Assembly (NCBI RefSeq): GCF_025685605.1
Contig: NZ_JAGTUT010000003.1
Coordinates: 179,986-243,985 of the forward strand
Origin: Granulicella arctica
GTDB lineage: Bacteria; Acidobacteriota; Terriglobia; Terriglobales; Acidobacteriaceae
Direction: 5' to 3'
DNA length: 64,000 nucleotides
This document shows, in pieces, positions 27,148-36,842 of this stretch; positions within the stretch are counted from its first letter, which is position 1; the number at the start of each line of letters is the position of its first letter. Under the pieces are notes generated by a model. The model did not search any database. It was not told where the DNA came from and saw only the letters and a program-made list of their open reading frames with translations. Position numbers and translations under genes: made by a program.

Positions 27148-28185
27148 ATGCAAGAGCAGGTTGGTTTTGAAAGAACTGAAGATTCGCCTAGCGCAGCTTC
27201 GAAGATTAGACCAAAGTCTTCGATCCTTCATTTTGAAAAGCAAGTCTGGGCGCACGTCCAGCACAATCCCCTGTCGTCGATGTGGGATCTCCACGGCATT
27301 CCCATAAAACAGATAGCTAAACGTACCTGGGACGGCATCAACGACGACAACTTGTTTGGTCGCGCCTCCCAACTCGCGTACTCGTTCTTCTCCGCCATTT
27401 TTCCAGCGCTCATTGCTATGTCCTCGATCATGGGCATGATCGCGAAATCGTCGAGCGGTCTCTACTTCAATCTACTCGAACGCATTGGACGTTTGATCCC
27501 ACCCGCAGCATTTACGCTGGTCATCGAGACGTTCAAACAAACCACTGAGGCAAGCACCTCCGGCAAGATCGTTCTTGGCATTTTTGTCGCCCTCTTCTCC
27601 GCCAGCGTCGGCATCTCGGCACTTCAAGATACCCTTAACACCGTCTACAAGGTCAAAGAGACCCGACCCTTCTGGAAGGCCCGACTCGAGGCCATGGCTC
27701 TGACCATCCTTGTCGCCTTCATCGTCCTTACCGCACTGCTTGTACTCTTTGCTGTCGACTTAGGAGCGAACCACCTCGAGCATCTCTTCCGGGGCAGCTA
27801 CCTGATCTCAGTCCTCTTGCGAATAATCGGCTGGGTTACATCCTCCTTGCTCATGATCCTTTCCTTTGAGGTGATGTACTACTTTTGCCCGGACGTGCAG
27901 CATCGTGTCTGGCGTCGATTTACTCCTGGAGGGGTCACTGGTCTTCTCGGCTGGATCATCGGATCAGTTGCCCTGCGCATCTACCTGCATTACTTCAACA
28001 GCTACTCCATGACCTACGGTTCACTGGGAGCAGTTGTCATTCTACTTCTCTGGTTCTATCTCACTGGAGTGATGATCCTGCTCGGCGGCGAAGTCAACTC
28101 CGAGATAGAACATGCTGTAGCCGAGCAGCAACTCCGATCCGGTAGCTGCACCGCACCTTCGGTTGAGGCTGACGGAATGGTTTGA
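27148..28185 (+). CDS. YihY/BrkB-family inner-membrane protein
   Basis: 345 residues with six predicted transmembrane helices. Conserved elements are LAYSFFSAIFPALIAM near the N-terminus, GISALQDTLNTVYKV, YYFCPDVQHRVWRRFTPGG and SYGSLGAVVILLLWFYLTG-like text (here TYGSLGAVVILLLWFYLTG). The C-terminus (GGEVNSEIEH) is the family end. It is not an RNase BN. Role in envelope or transport is unknown. The ATG has GGAGGTAGGCG upstream. Confidence 0.9.
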   Translation: MQEQVGFERTEDSPSAASKIRPKSSILHFEKQVWAHVQHNPLSSMWDLHGIPIKQIAKRTWDGINDDNLFGRASQLAYSFFSAIFPALIAMSSIMGMIAKSSSGLYFNLLERIGRLIPPAAFTLVIETFKQTTEASTSGKIVLGIFVALFSASVGISALQDTLNTVYKVKETRPFWKARLEAMALTILVAFIVLTALLVLFAVDLGANHLEHLFRGSYLISVLLRIIGWVTSSLLMILSFEVMYYFCPDVQHRVWRRFTPGGVTGLLGWIIGSVALRIYLHYFNSYSMTYGSLGAVVILLLWFYLTGVMILLGGEVNSEIEHAVAEQQLRSGSCTAPSVEADGMV

Positions 28186-28511
28186 ACGGAACGTACAGGG
28201 TCAGGTGATTTTCATGCGCTTGTAAAGTGGAGAATCGGACCGATCACCAACTCTGCACTGTTCCTCGGGCTCGAGTACGCCGTTTTCCAAAAGATGGAGA
28301 GGAGACAAAAACGAAGGCAATTCCCTTCGTCATGTCGCCAATACGGCTCTTTGACTTGCAGAAGCGTTGGCGACCTACGCCAGGGAGATCTTGCGCGGTC
28401 CAGAACCGCTTCCCAAAGGTACAACCTTGCAGTAGCTGTATCAGCGTCGCCCGTAGTCTCTAGTGCGGTGACCTTCTAGAGTCGTACTCAAGGCTGATAC
28501 TAGTTTTCGGT
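28186..28511. other. Intergenic region without recognised gene
   Basis: 325 bp between BrkB and the IS630 transposase. Short open frames on both strands show no family signature. CTGATACTAG occurs near 28495 and again near 29650, on either side of the IS630 gene, and may mark the element boundaries. Confidence 0.4.
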
Positions 28512-29652
28512 GTGTCTTGGCGTTGGACTACAGGGATGGGGCGTGGGATTCGATTGCAGTTGTCGTTGACCGTTGGAGATCGTGAGCGGATCGAGGCGTT
28601 GTTGAGTGGCGGTGTGCAAGAGGTGCGAACAGTGGTTCGCGCTCTGGCGTTACGGCAGTTGGATCGGGGCCTTTCGATTCCCGAAGTTGGATCGCTGGTT
28701 GGCCTGGCGGGCAAGACGGTTCGGGAGATCGGACAGCGGTATCAGGCATCGGGGCTGGATCGTGCGCTGTTCGATGCACCGCGTCCGGGCAAGGTTCCGT
28801 CGCTTGATCCAGGGCAGCGTCAGCAAGTGGTCGCGCCGGTCTGCTCGTCGCCTCCGGAGGGCTTTGCGCGGTGGACGGTAAGGTTGCTGGCGGAGGAGAC
28901 AGTCCGGCGCAAGATCGTTGCGGCGATCGGCCGGGAAGCGATCCGAGTGCTTCTCCAAAGCCACGATCTCGAGCCGTGGCGGGAAAAAAATGTGGTGCGT
29001 CGCGAAGCTCGATGAGGCCTGTATCGAGCGCATGGAAGATGTGCTGAAGGTATACGAAACGACCTTGAAAGCAATCGCTCCGGTGATTTGCCTGGATGAA
29101 AAGCCGGTCGTCCTGCACGCCGACACGCGGCCTTCCACGCCGGTGAGCCCCGGCCATGTCGCTCGTCGCGACTACGAGTACAAACGGTGCGGAACGGCGA
29201 ACGTGTTCTGCGCCGTGGTACCAAAGGCGGGACGTCACTTCACCAAGGTCACGCCGACCCGAGCGTCTCCCGACTTCGCCGAGTTTCTGCTCGACATCGC
29301 AGCCTCCTATCCCGCCGCCGAGACTATCCACCTGGTACTCGACAACCTCTCGACTCACACCCGCAAGGCGGCGACGGACTGGTTCGGCGAAGAAGATGGC
29401 GGCTGGCTGTGGAGCCGGTTCACGATCCACCACACCCCAAAACACGGAAGCTGGCTCAATCAGGCAGAGATTGAAATCGGACTCTTCAGCAGACAGTGTA
29501 TGGGCAAGCGAAGGATCTCGAGCATCGAAGAACTCACCCACCAAGCCGACGTATCGAACCAGCGCACCAACCACGCCGAGACAACCATCGATTGGACGTT
29601 CACACGGAAGAAAGCCAGACTCAAACTAAAGTACAAACTCACGCGGTCCTGA
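28512..29652 (+). CDS. IS630-family transposase, two overlapping frames
   Basis: The first frame (28512-29015) carries the helix-turn-helix region: VVRALALRQLDRGLSIPEVG then LAGKTVREIGQRYQASGLDR. The second (open from 28918) carries the DDE core: CLDEKPVVLHA, LVLDNLSTH and HGSWLNQAEIEIG. The join is at a run of seven A after CGTGGCGGG (near 28984-28990). IS630 elements often use a frameshift to make the full protein, but a homopolymer indel would look the same. Together about 345 residues, normal length. Confidence 0.8.
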
Positions 29653-29855
29653 TACTAGAAGACCGTCAAGGGTCGCACGGTATCTGCGCTACGAGCATCA
29701 TAATCCCGTCCTGATCTTGCACGAATTTTGGCATTTCAACTGCAATGAGACGCCTGCACATTTGCACTTGCAGCAACGTTGAGTTTCATATTGACGGAGC
29801 ACTGACGTACTCGGCTGAAAGGGTCGTTTCAGTGAGTACAAGAAGCGCAAGAGCC

Positions 29856-30638
29856 TTATTTCTGCTCGATTAGCTTATAGTTCGGCGGGACCTGGAATAA
29901 GGCCGAGGCCGGCTCGGCCCGTTGCCACTCCGTAACGGTTATGGAGATCTTCTCACCACGTGGGTCGTCAGAGGTTTGAGCGAGAGGAATCCTTAGGTCA
30001 GGCGCGGTCCAGGTTTCTTCGACCACGCTGACCTCCTGGCCGTCTGACATCTTCGCGCTTAGCACGTTGAAACGGCGTTTGCCTTCGGTTTGTACCCCTG
30101 CGATAGTTTGCGGTGGCAAGGGATTCTCGGTGTCCGGCGAAGGTGGATGCTGAGCTCGATATGCTGCTGCCTTAGCTCGGAACTCTTCTGCTCGGGCTTG
30201 CTGATCCGGGCTAGGTAGAGGGATGTGAGTGATGATCGCCGATTTGACGAACGGCTGCAGATTGATGATCGTCTGGGCGACGGGGTCAGTGAGGCGGACT
30301 GAGATCGGTCGTCCAGAGGCATCGAGCAATTTGGAACGTTCCCGGCCTTCGGAATCACGCATGCGGCGCTCTTCATATTGGGTAGTGTGCCAGGTTCCAT
30401 CGGTGAACTTCTTTGAGGTGGTGGTCTTCGCTGTAAGAGAGTATGGCTCGCCCGTAATGGCTCGCATCTTGAAAGAACCCATTGGAGGAGGAATCACCCC
30501 CTCTATGTGTAAAGCAGGTACCACAGGCGTTGGAGACGCGGGGACCTGTGCGGATAGCCGCATGACACCGGCCCCGAATAAGAGCGAAGCCCCAATCAGC
30601 GGTAAGAATAAAGTAGGGCGCAGGCGTGGAAGGTTCAC
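29856..30638 (-). CDS. Exported hypothetical protein of an acidobacterial paralogue family
   Basis: About 260 residues from a GTG at 30638 (GGAG upstream). The longer ATG frame would add an implausible N-terminus. A membrane or signal segment (LFLPLIGASLLFGAGVM) is followed by a beta-rich domain: GEPYSLTAKTTTSKKFTDGT and RRMRDSEGRERSKLLDASG. The same GEPY...DGT...RDSxGR pattern occurs in the gene at 32172-32792, so they are paralogues. Function unknown; the C-terminus FQVPPNYKLIEQK recurs in this family. Confidence 0.65.
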   Translation of the reverse strand: MNLPRLRPTLFLPLIGASLLFGAGVMRLSAQVPASPTPVVPALHIEGVIPPPMGSFKMRAITGEPYSLTAKTTTSKKFTDGTWHTTQYEERRMRDSEGRERSKLLDASGRPISVRLTDPVAQTIINLQPFVKSAIITHIPLPSPDQQARAEEFRAKAAAYRAQHPPSPDTENPLPPQTIAGVQTEGKRRFNVLSAKMSDGQEVSVVEETWTAPDLRIPLAQTSDDPRGEKISITVTEWQRAEPASALFQVPPNYKLIEQK

Positions 30639-30744
30639 GGCGACTCCAGGTATATCGGGTGACCTGAATTCTAGCAAGAGCACCTCAAGAATGACTTCAC
30701 CAACCGACGCTGCACCACGGATCGGGTGATCGATCCACCATTTC

Positions 30745-30784
30745 ACCCACGACAACTCCGGTTGTCGGTGGCAAACGCCGTTCG
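30745..30784 (-). repeat. Family-B repeat with an array-like left arm
   Basis: On the minus strand GAACGGCGTTTGCC is followed by ACCGACAACCGGAGTTGTCG and TGGGT. The first block resembles the left arm of the array sites in 49-60 kb. The second is family B, which folds as a short hairpin with an unpaired base. Confidence 0.5.
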
Positions 30785-30820
30785 CAAACCAGCCTCGGTC
30801 TGTTCGACCTTATCGCAGAG

Positions 30821-31231
30821 TTAAGGAATGACTATCGGAACGCCGGAATTAACAGTGCCATGGTGTAGATCTTGGCGCTGAAAACGCGGTACTTGCTTAT
30901 CACCTTCCTGCTGCAAGCGGTAATCGATTGCGATTGGACAAGTGCGCACACCGCTAAAAGAGTTCGCTCGCCATCCCCGGACAAATTCAAGAGCACTTTC
31001 AAGCAACATCTCAGGCCCGGCTACAACGGTCACCGAATTCGCCTCACCGCTCCGCGTAAAGTTGACGAGCAAAACCACTGTACCCTGCACATGTGCTGCC
31101 TTTGCAATCGATGGAAGGAACGGAGCAACGGATTCCCTCATAGAAGTAAGGCCACATGCAGGCTGCTGTGCTTCCGCACGCACGGCTATTAGGACAAGAG
31201 CAATCAGGGTAACGTTTTGAAGGCTGCGCAT
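30821..31231 (-). CDS. Exported TonB-C-terminal-like (energy transducer-like) protein
   Basis: 136 residues. The signal peptide (MRSLQNVTLIALVLIAVRAE) precedes a single TonB_C-like domain: VQGTVVLLVNFTRSGEANSV and SALEFVRGWRANSF. It lacks the usual membrane anchor plus Pro-rich linker, so it is a free periplasmic version, common in this phylum. A distantly similar fold occurs twice in the array gene at 54622-55926. Partner unknown. Confidence 0.6.
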   Translation of the reverse strand: MRSLQNVTLIALVLIAVRAEAQQPACGLTSMRESVAPFLPSIAKAAHVQGTVVLLVNFTRSGEANSVTVVAGPEMLLESALEFVRGWRANSFSGVRTCPIAIDYRLQQEGDKQVPRFQRQDLHHGTVNSGVPIVIP

Positions 31232-31437
31232 ACGTGACTTTCCTTTAGTGAGAACTATAGACGCTCTAACTGTGGAGCTTCATGCCAGCTGTCCGGAACG
31301 CCTTAGTTTAGTACCTCATTCGCCGTCGAGGCTATAGGTTTGTGGGACGAGCGTATCTTTTGCTCGTTCCAAGTTCGCGCTCTTTGCGAACGTCAAATCC
31401 ATAGCCTGCCTTTGGGGATGCCCGTGCTCTTCGGTGC

Positions 31438-31777
31438 CTATTTCACCTTTCCCTTGTGTGCTGGAGGTGGCGGCAGAGCGGCAAGATTGAGGGTAGGTGG
31501 ACCAGGCCCTGGCAAGGCCGCTTCGAGACGCTTCTCGACGGCATCATGGATCGCTTGGACAGCATTGGCCTGGAGCGTCGCCTGGGTGCTCTGCAGCCGC
31601 GCCCGCTTGGCCTCAGCTTCTGGCAGCGGCGTCAGCCCGCTTCTGCAGCTCGAGCGCCGCATTCACGGCCCACTGCTGCAACTGCGCCACCTCCTCGATC
31701 TGCTCACTCAGAGCCTGCTGCCCAGCCTGTGCTGACTTGCCGAGACGGTCAGCATGATCGATCAGACCCACGATCAT
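31438..31777 (-). pseudogene. Coiled-coil protein remnant, one frameshift
   Basis: The minus strand from 31777 reads MIVGLIDHADRLGKSAQAGQ and a helical region to LELQKRADAAA. It then needs a one-base shift near 31635 to continue EAEAKRARLQSTQATLQANA to the end at 31438. The Gln/Ala/Glu-rich heptads look like the coiled-coil accessory proteins found on conjugative plasmids, but no specific family is assigned. It may be debris of a mobile element. Confidence 0.4.
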
Positions 31778-32138
31778 TATCTCGGGGACACCTCAAGAAA
31801 AAGAATTTTATGTGCGCTAGCGAGGAAGGCCCTTCATCACGTCGCGCAGAAGCACCTTTAGCCGGACATCGATTGTGGGACGAGTTCTGCAACATATTTC
31901 AGGGGCTGGAAAGCCCTTCCAAGCACCTTAGAAACGTCTGTCTCGAATGCCCTCGTTTTCGCGACAGACCTATGGCATTACGCTCTCGATGAAATCAAAA
32001 CTTTTTTAGGTTTTAGCTCGGCTCACCACCAAACGTATATAAATTCCGTTTCTTGTGCTGACGCCATCTCGGCGCATCGCGATCGAGGGAAGGAACAACT
32101 ATGCAGTCATCTGCTGCATAATTGTTTTACAAAGTTAG
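31778..32138. other. Intergenic region
   Basis: About 360 bp with no convincing gene. It is AT-richer than the surroundings near 32000-32060 and contains ATAAATTCCGTTTCTTGTG (about 32038-32056), matching the inverted motifs at 16979-17243. Confidence 0.4.
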
Positions 32139-32171
32139 TTGAGTGACGCCTGTGTGCAGTGGAGGTTTCTC

Positions 32172-32792
32172 TTGCGAAGGTACAAGTGGATCACAGTAGC
32201 CCTTTCCGCATCCCTCGCGATCGCTCAGGACGTGAATCGACTAGCACCCATTCCGACCACCGGCGAGCCGTATACGTCGCGCCGCGTGGTGACCAGCTAT
32301 CAGAAACTAGCTGACGGTACGGAAATCCAGCATGAATCAGAATCGTATTTAGCACGAGATTCGCAGGGAAGAACATTCCATAAGTGGAAGCTGCCTTCAG
32401 ACCCTTTACAGCCGAACAAAGGCGAGCGCTTCGAAGTCATGATCTACGATCCGGATACCCGAGCTGAAGTGTCTTGGTGCACATGCGGAAAGACAGCGAT
32501 CGTGAAGCTCTTCGGTGAGCCGAAGCCTGCCAGACAGGACAGAAAGTCAGCATTGGAGGGACTTGATGTCCACCTGGGTCCAACGCCTCAGGAGAGGCTG
32601 AAGTACCACAGTGAGGATCTCGCTCCACAGATCATCATGGGAGTGTTGACGCGCGGGTCAAAGGCTGTCAGAACGCTGCCCGCGGGAGCAGATGGGAACT
32701 CAAAAGAACTGAAGATTACCATTCAACTCGCCACATCTTCAGTGCAACAGATCTTAGACAAACTGCAAAGACTATCTGTCGATACCGCCTAG
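32172..32792 (+). CDS. Exported hypothetical protein, paralogue of the 29856-30638 product
   Basis: About 206 residues. I take TTG at 32172 because GGAGG lies seven bases upstream (32161-32165) and it opens a signal peptide (RRYKWITVALSASLAIAQ). The domain contains TTGEPYTSRRVVTSYQKLAD and YLARDSQGRTFHKW, the pattern shared with the other paralogue. The C-terminal half is unlike it (ELKITIQLATSSVQQILDKL). No catalytic motif seen. It converges with the AsmA gene, overlapping its stop by four bases. Confidence 0.6.
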   Translation: MRRYKWITVALSASLAIAQDVNRLAPIPTTGEPYTSRRVVTSYQKLADGTEIQHESESYLARDSQGRTFHKWKLPSDPLQPNKGERFEVMIYDPDTRAEVSWCTCGKTAIVKLFGEPKPARQDRKSALEGLDVHLGPTPQERLKYHSEDLAPQIIMGVLTRGSKAVRTLPAGADGNSKELKITIQLATSSVQQILDKLQRLSVDTA

Positions 32793-35044
32793 TGCTTTCC
32801 GAGCAGGCCGCCCAGCGCATTTCCGAGAGGATTGCCCCGCGCCGGGTTTTGCTTGCCGGCTGCGCCGCTGCCCTTGATCAATCCTTGGGCGGCGTTGGCT
32901 GCCGCTCCTGAGGCCAGTTTGGCGAGGTTGGGCGCGAAGGTGGGATTGCTGGTGGTGCCGCCGATCGCCACCGGGATGCCACTGCGCATGGCCACTCCGG
33001 CAATGTTGCCGAGACCCAACGCAGATGCACCGCCGCCAGCGCCACCCGGGACAAAGCCTGCGAGCGCGCCCGCGATCCCGGCAGCGCCGCCAGACTGGCC
33101 CGCAGCCGGCGTTGCGGCCGTCGAGGCCGCGCCTGGACCGACGCTGAGGCCAGTCAGCTTGAGCAGCACGTTATAGTTCAGCGCGCCCGGGGGGGAGACT
33201 GTGCCCGCGCCGGTGGCGGTGCCGACACCAGTCACGTCGAGCACGATGTTGTCAGTGCGGATGCCACCACCCTGCTCCTGGACGACCATGCTGAGCGAGC
33301 GGATGTTGGTTCCCGAGCCGGTGACGGCGGTGATGCGGCCGCCTGTCAGCGTTGAGAGCGTCTGCAGCTTCGCGCCCAGATTGAACCCAGCAAGCTGCGT
33401 ACTGTCGAGCCGGACCGGGCCGCTGATGATCGGGCTGGCGCTTGTACCGGAGACGGTGAGCGTGGTGGTGACGGAGCCGCCCTGCAGCCGCGAACCCTCC
33501 GGCAGGCGAACGCCCAGCGCCGGCAAAAAGGCTTCGATCTCGTTGACGGGAATTGCGTTTCCATTCACCTTGAGATTGAGCGCGGTGCTTGGTCCGCTGG
33601 TCTGGAAGGTGCCCGTGAGATTGATGACGGCCGCGCCCACGTGGATAACCGCCTGCTGGATCTGCCCGGTCTTAGCCTCGGTGTTCTCGCCGATGTTGAA
33701 CTCCACCCTTACGGGCTTGGCGGAGGGTTGGCCATCCTTCGCCAGCCGAATGTTAGTAATCTGTGTGTTTCCGGTCAGGTTGAGCGCCTGGCCGTTTGAC
33801 TTGACGTGCGCATCGAGATCGGCGTTGCCGCTGATGCCGGCGTCGGGTGGAAGTATGCCGGCGGTCTCAAGCTCGAAGTGACTGAGCTTCACACGGGCGT
33901 CGAGCGGTGTGGCTTCGGCATTCTGCTGATTATAGGGGCCGGCGTTACCGCTCGCACTCAGGGCGCCCCCATTAGGGAGCTGCCCGCTCAAGGAGAAGGG
34001 CGAGACGCTCTTCGGCGTCAGATTGGTAATTTGCGCGTCGAGCTGCTGATAGACAGCAGGCACTCCTGTCTGGCCTGCCGTGGCAAGCGTGATGGAGCCA
34101 TTCTTGACCTGCGCGTCATCGACGGAGAGGCTCTTCAGCATGCTGTCACCCTCCGACTCGGCAGCGGGCTTGGCGGCTTTGGACGCGTTGCTGCGGAGGA
34201 TGGTCAGGCGCGGCGTATCGACGACGAGCTTGCTGACGTGAAGCTGCTGCCCGCTCCAGGTGGCGTCCAGCACCAGGGCGTTGATCAGGCCGGAGACGCC
34301 GTCCGAGGCATCGACAAAGCCGGCGGCGAGTGGATCGATATGCTTCAACTCCAGGTGGCCGGAGAAGGGCGTCTGGGATGCATCGGCTTGGTTGACCGGC
34401 CCAGCGTTGCCGTTCAACTCGATGCTGCCGTCCGATGGCAGATGAGCCGAGACGGTGAAGAGGAACGAAGCGTTAAAGGCGAAGTCGCGCACAGTCAGGT
34501 CCACCTGCTCGTAGGTGCGCGAAGGTGTGGTCGAGCTCAGCCCGGAGCCGACGGTGATCCGTCCATGGTTGACGTCGATCTTGCCAATTGTGAGATCAGG
34601 AAATGTCTGCTTGGTGTCCTCATCCTGGCGGCTCTTGCCGGCGGCTGAGCCGATGCTGGAGTAGTTCCAGGTGCCGTTTTTTGCGCGCAGCAGCTGGATC
34701 TGCGGCGTGTCGATCGCGAAGCTGCGGATCAGCACCTGCTTGTGCAGCAGCAAGGGAAAGACCTGCACGCCGATTTTGACGGTGTCAGCCCTGATAAAGG
34801 GCTGGGCGCTGAAGGCCAGATCGTCGGCGACGGTGACGCCGCTCGCGACCAGGCTACCCGACCAGAGCGCGAGGTCGAGCTTGGCGATCGTCAACTTACG
34901 GCCAAGCGACTTCGAGAGCGTGGTCTCGATGCGCGCCCGAAAACTGTCTGTATTTAGAAAAATCGGAATGGAAAAAACGGCGATGACCAAGAGCAGAAGG
35001 ATTGCGCCAAAGGTGAGAACGAGAAACCGAGTGGTTCGTGCCAT
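32789..35044 (-). CDS. AsmA-family protein
   Basis: 751 residues. One N-terminal transmembrane helix (FLVLTFGAILLLLVIAVFSI) is followed by the AsmA signature region SKSLGRKLTIAKLDLALWSG and a long series of beta-rich repeats (VNHGRITVGSG and QVKNGSITLATAG type). The final part (GGAAGIAGALAGFVPGGAG) is Gly/Ala-rich and ends LGNALGGLLGKH. AsmA-like proteins bridge the periplasm and are implicated in lipid transfer to the outer membrane. GC content is visibly higher than in neighbours. Confidence 0.88.
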   Translation of the reverse strand: MARTTRFLVLTFGAILLLLVIAVFSIPIFLNTDSFRARIETTLSKSLGRKLTIAKLDLALWSGSLVASGVTVADDLAFSAQPFIRADTVKIGVQVFPLLLHKQVLIRSFAIDTPQIQLLRAKNGTWNYSSIGSAAGKSRQDEDTKQTFPDLTIGKIDVNHGRITVGSGLSSTTPSRTYEQVDLTVRDFAFNASFLFTVSAHLPSDGSIELNGNAGPVNQADASQTPFSGHLELKHIDPLAAGFVDASDGVSGLINALVLDATWSGQQLHVSKLVVDTPRLTILRSNASKAAKPAAESEGDSMLKSLSVDDAQVKNGSITLATAGQTGVPAVYQQLDAQITNLTPKSVSPFSLSGQLPNGGALSASGNAGPYNQQNAEATPLDARVKLSHFELETAGILPPDAGISGNADLDAHVKSNGQALNLTGNTQITNIRLAKDGQPSAKPVRVEFNIGENTEAKTGQIQQAVIHVGAAVINLTGTFQTSGPSTALNLKVNGNAIPVNEIEAFLPALGVRLPEGSRLQGGSVTTTLTVSGTSASPIISGPVRLDSTQLAGFNLGAKLQTLSTLTGGRITAVTGSGTNIRSLSMVVQEQGGGIRTDNIVLDVTGVGTATGAGTVSPPGALNYNVLLKLTGLSVGPGAASTAATPAAGQSGGAAGIAGALAGFVPGGAGGGASALGLGNIAGVAMRSGIPVAIGGTTSNPTFAPNLAKLASGAAANAAQGLIKGSGAAGKQNPARGNPLGNALGGLLGKH

Positions 35045-35145
35045 GATTGCCTCGCGATTACGTCCTAGGATGCCTGGCTGGAATTTGTCGTTGTGCTGGC
35101 TGCCCGTGCTGGCACTAGCGGAGGTTATACCCAGCTTGTCAGCTC

Positions 35146-35188
35146 TGAAACGTCGGCTTCAATCCCTGCAAACCGGAGTTGTTGTGGG
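35146..35188 (+). repeat. Family-B repeat copy
   Basis: GAAACGTCGGCTTC is followed by AATCCCTGCAAACCGGAGTT and GTTGTGGG. The right half matches family B (CCGGAGTTGTCGTGGG) and the left part is a weak version of the array left arm. Confidence 0.4.
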
Positions 35189-35204
35189 CTGATTCGGGTG
35201 CGAT

Positions 35205-35471
35205 TCAACCGACGTAGCTTCGAATTCTGAGTAGTAATGGGGTCGACAGCAGAAAGATCAACACACAAATGTGGAACGAATCCCTGGGCGTGTGGCTTCG
35301 GAAGAGCAGCGTAATTAGCAAGATTATTGAGACGGCCACTATGAGTAAGATAGGGAGTTCCCACCACCGCATCCGGCTATCCCACCGTCTCTTCGAAGTT
35401 AGATAATCAAGCGTCTCTTGAGGAATTCGTCCAGCGTGACGCAATCTATTTAGGTCGGTGTTTTTGGGCAT
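35205..35471 (-). CDS. Small membrane protein
   Basis: About 88 residues. MPKNTDLNRLRHAGRIPQET forms a soluble N-terminus, followed by two hydrophobic helices (LPILLIVAVSIILLITLLF and ICVLIFLLSTPLLLRI). GGAGG lies eight bases before the ATG, which decides the start. Unknown function. Confidence 0.55.
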   Translation of the reverse strand: MPKNTDLNRLRHAGRIPQETLDYLTSKRRWDSRMRWWELPILLIVAVSIILLITLLFRSHTPRDSFHICVLIFLLSTPLLLRIRSYVG

Positions 35472-35759
35472 ATACTGGCCTCCGCTGCGCTTGATTCTAA
35501 ACTCGGAGGGGTAGGAAGAGAGCGATACCGACGAGTGAGCGCTAGCGGCATAGGCCTGGAACTGCCTCTCCAATAGTCAGCGGAGGCTTGTACTCTCTGA
35601 AAATGTCCGTATCAGACGAGTACGCTGACTGGTGAGAATGCGACATAGCGGTACTGGGTACTGATTGCCGGATCCACCATCTCTCGGGAGCGACCTAGGA
35701 GTACTTCCGATAGCGGTACACTTGCTAGGTGCCGTCGAAAGGCGAGAAGGGGTGCAAGG

Positions 35760-36155
35760 GTGGGCACTGAGGTCACATTGGGAAACAATGGCATTTCTGG
35801 TGGTTTGCATGGCGAAGGAGAAGGCTATGCGAAGCTCCGAACATATCTAGCTGCCGTTTGTGCGGTCGCTGTGTTGTTCTACCCGTGGATGAACGTACTT
35901 CTGGCACACCATCACCCAGGTACCGGAAGGTCCAGCCGTGTCCTGGTAGAAGCACTGTCTGCGACAGTGATCTGGACTGGAGCAGTGATCACGTATGTCA
36001 ACACATACCGGAGGCTCGGACGGTTGATCGCAAAGGGCGGCGAAACCGCAATCGAAGTAGATAGGGTACGAACCAGCCTTTCGTCGTTTGCCCTGGGAGT
36101 CGGTCTCCTGGCGATGCTCGTTTGGTGGAGCGGCGTCCTCTCTGCTCGGCTATGA
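35760..36155 (+). CDS. Small membrane protein, hypothetical
   Basis: 131 residues from a GTG with AAGG upstream. The true start is uncertain because the first 25 residues are unlike a normal leader. Three hydrophobic helices follow (LAAVCAVAVLFYPWMNVLL; LSATVIWTGAVITYVN; FALGVGLLAMLVWWSG) with a short basic loop. Possibly an operon with the membrane gene at 36337. No family recognised. Confidence 0.45.
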   Translation: MGTEVTLGNNGISGGLHGEGEGYAKLRTYLAAVCAVAVLFYPWMNVLLAHHHPGTGRSSRVLVEALSATVIWTGAVITYVNTYRRLGRLIAKGGETAIEVDRVRTSLSSFALGVGLLAMLVWWSGVLSARL

Positions 36156-36336
36156 GGGGCGGAGCCTCGCATCACCTTCTCGCTGCGCAGTAGCCGTCCA
36201 ACTCATCGTTCAGCCCCTTAGCGGAAGGTGGCCCGGGGCACTGGCCCTTTCGGGGGAGTTGTTGGAGCTCGATACTTCCAACAATGCGATTTCACGGTAC
36301 AAAGGGGAAGCTAGAATCTCTTGGAGGAACAACGCC

Positions 36337-36735
36337 ATGCAACCTACGAAGCTTTATGCCTGGGCTGGTGTGCTCCTGGCCTTTCCGCTGGTAACGGCTT
36401 GCATAGCTTTGTCGCGGTGGCAGTTGGATTCCACTGCAGGGCTCACGGCGAGAACAGAAGGTCAGCGTACAGGATTGCGGCTTCTCGTATTGCAAGCTTT
36501 CGTACCACCTCTCCAAATGCTTTCTCTTCTTCGCAGTGTCACGACCGTCCCGAGCCAGCTGGCTAGTGAGTGCGTCATCTTTCTCCCGGTAGCCACTTTG
36601 CTACTTGGGAGTGCGTCTCTCTATTTCCTGATTCGTAACAGCCGATTTTTAGCGCGGATTTTGCTACCGCTCCTGAACCTGCTCGTTTTCACCTATTCCG
36701 CAGCTCTTTTCATCGCAGCAGGCGCAACAGCGTAA
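36337..36735 (+). CDS. Small four-helix membrane protein, hypothetical
   Basis: 132 residues. The ATG at 36337 follows GGAGG (36323-36327), so the longer upstream frame is rejected. Four hydrophobic helices are visible (AGVLLAFPLVTACIALS; LLVLQAFVPPLQMLSLL; VIFLPVATLLLGSASLYFLI; LPLLNLLVFTYSAALFIAAG). No known motif. Confidence 0.6.
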   Translation: MQPTKLYAWAGVLLAFPLVTACIALSRWQLDSTAGLTARTEGQRTGLRLLVLQAFVPPLQMLSLLRSVTTVPSQLASECVIFLPVATLLLGSASLYFLIRNSRFLARILLPLLNLLVFTYSAALFIAAGATA

Positions 36736-36842
36736 CGAGATCGATGTACTGCGCACTGCTGCAAGCAAGCGACAAGTGTTGCGAAACGTCATTAGTGGGA
36801 ATACGAAAGAAGGCAACACCATTCCTAGACTTCTGCCGTCAC

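Noticed and set aside
28528..29574. 348-residue leftward open frame opposite the IS630 transposase
   Set aside because: Composition is Arg/Pro/Ala-rich without any motif, and the opposite strand encodes a recognised transposase.
33201..34648. Rightward open frames opposite the AsmA gene
   Set aside because: They are antisense shadows of a GC-rich gene; no motifs, and the AsmA frame is clearly coding.
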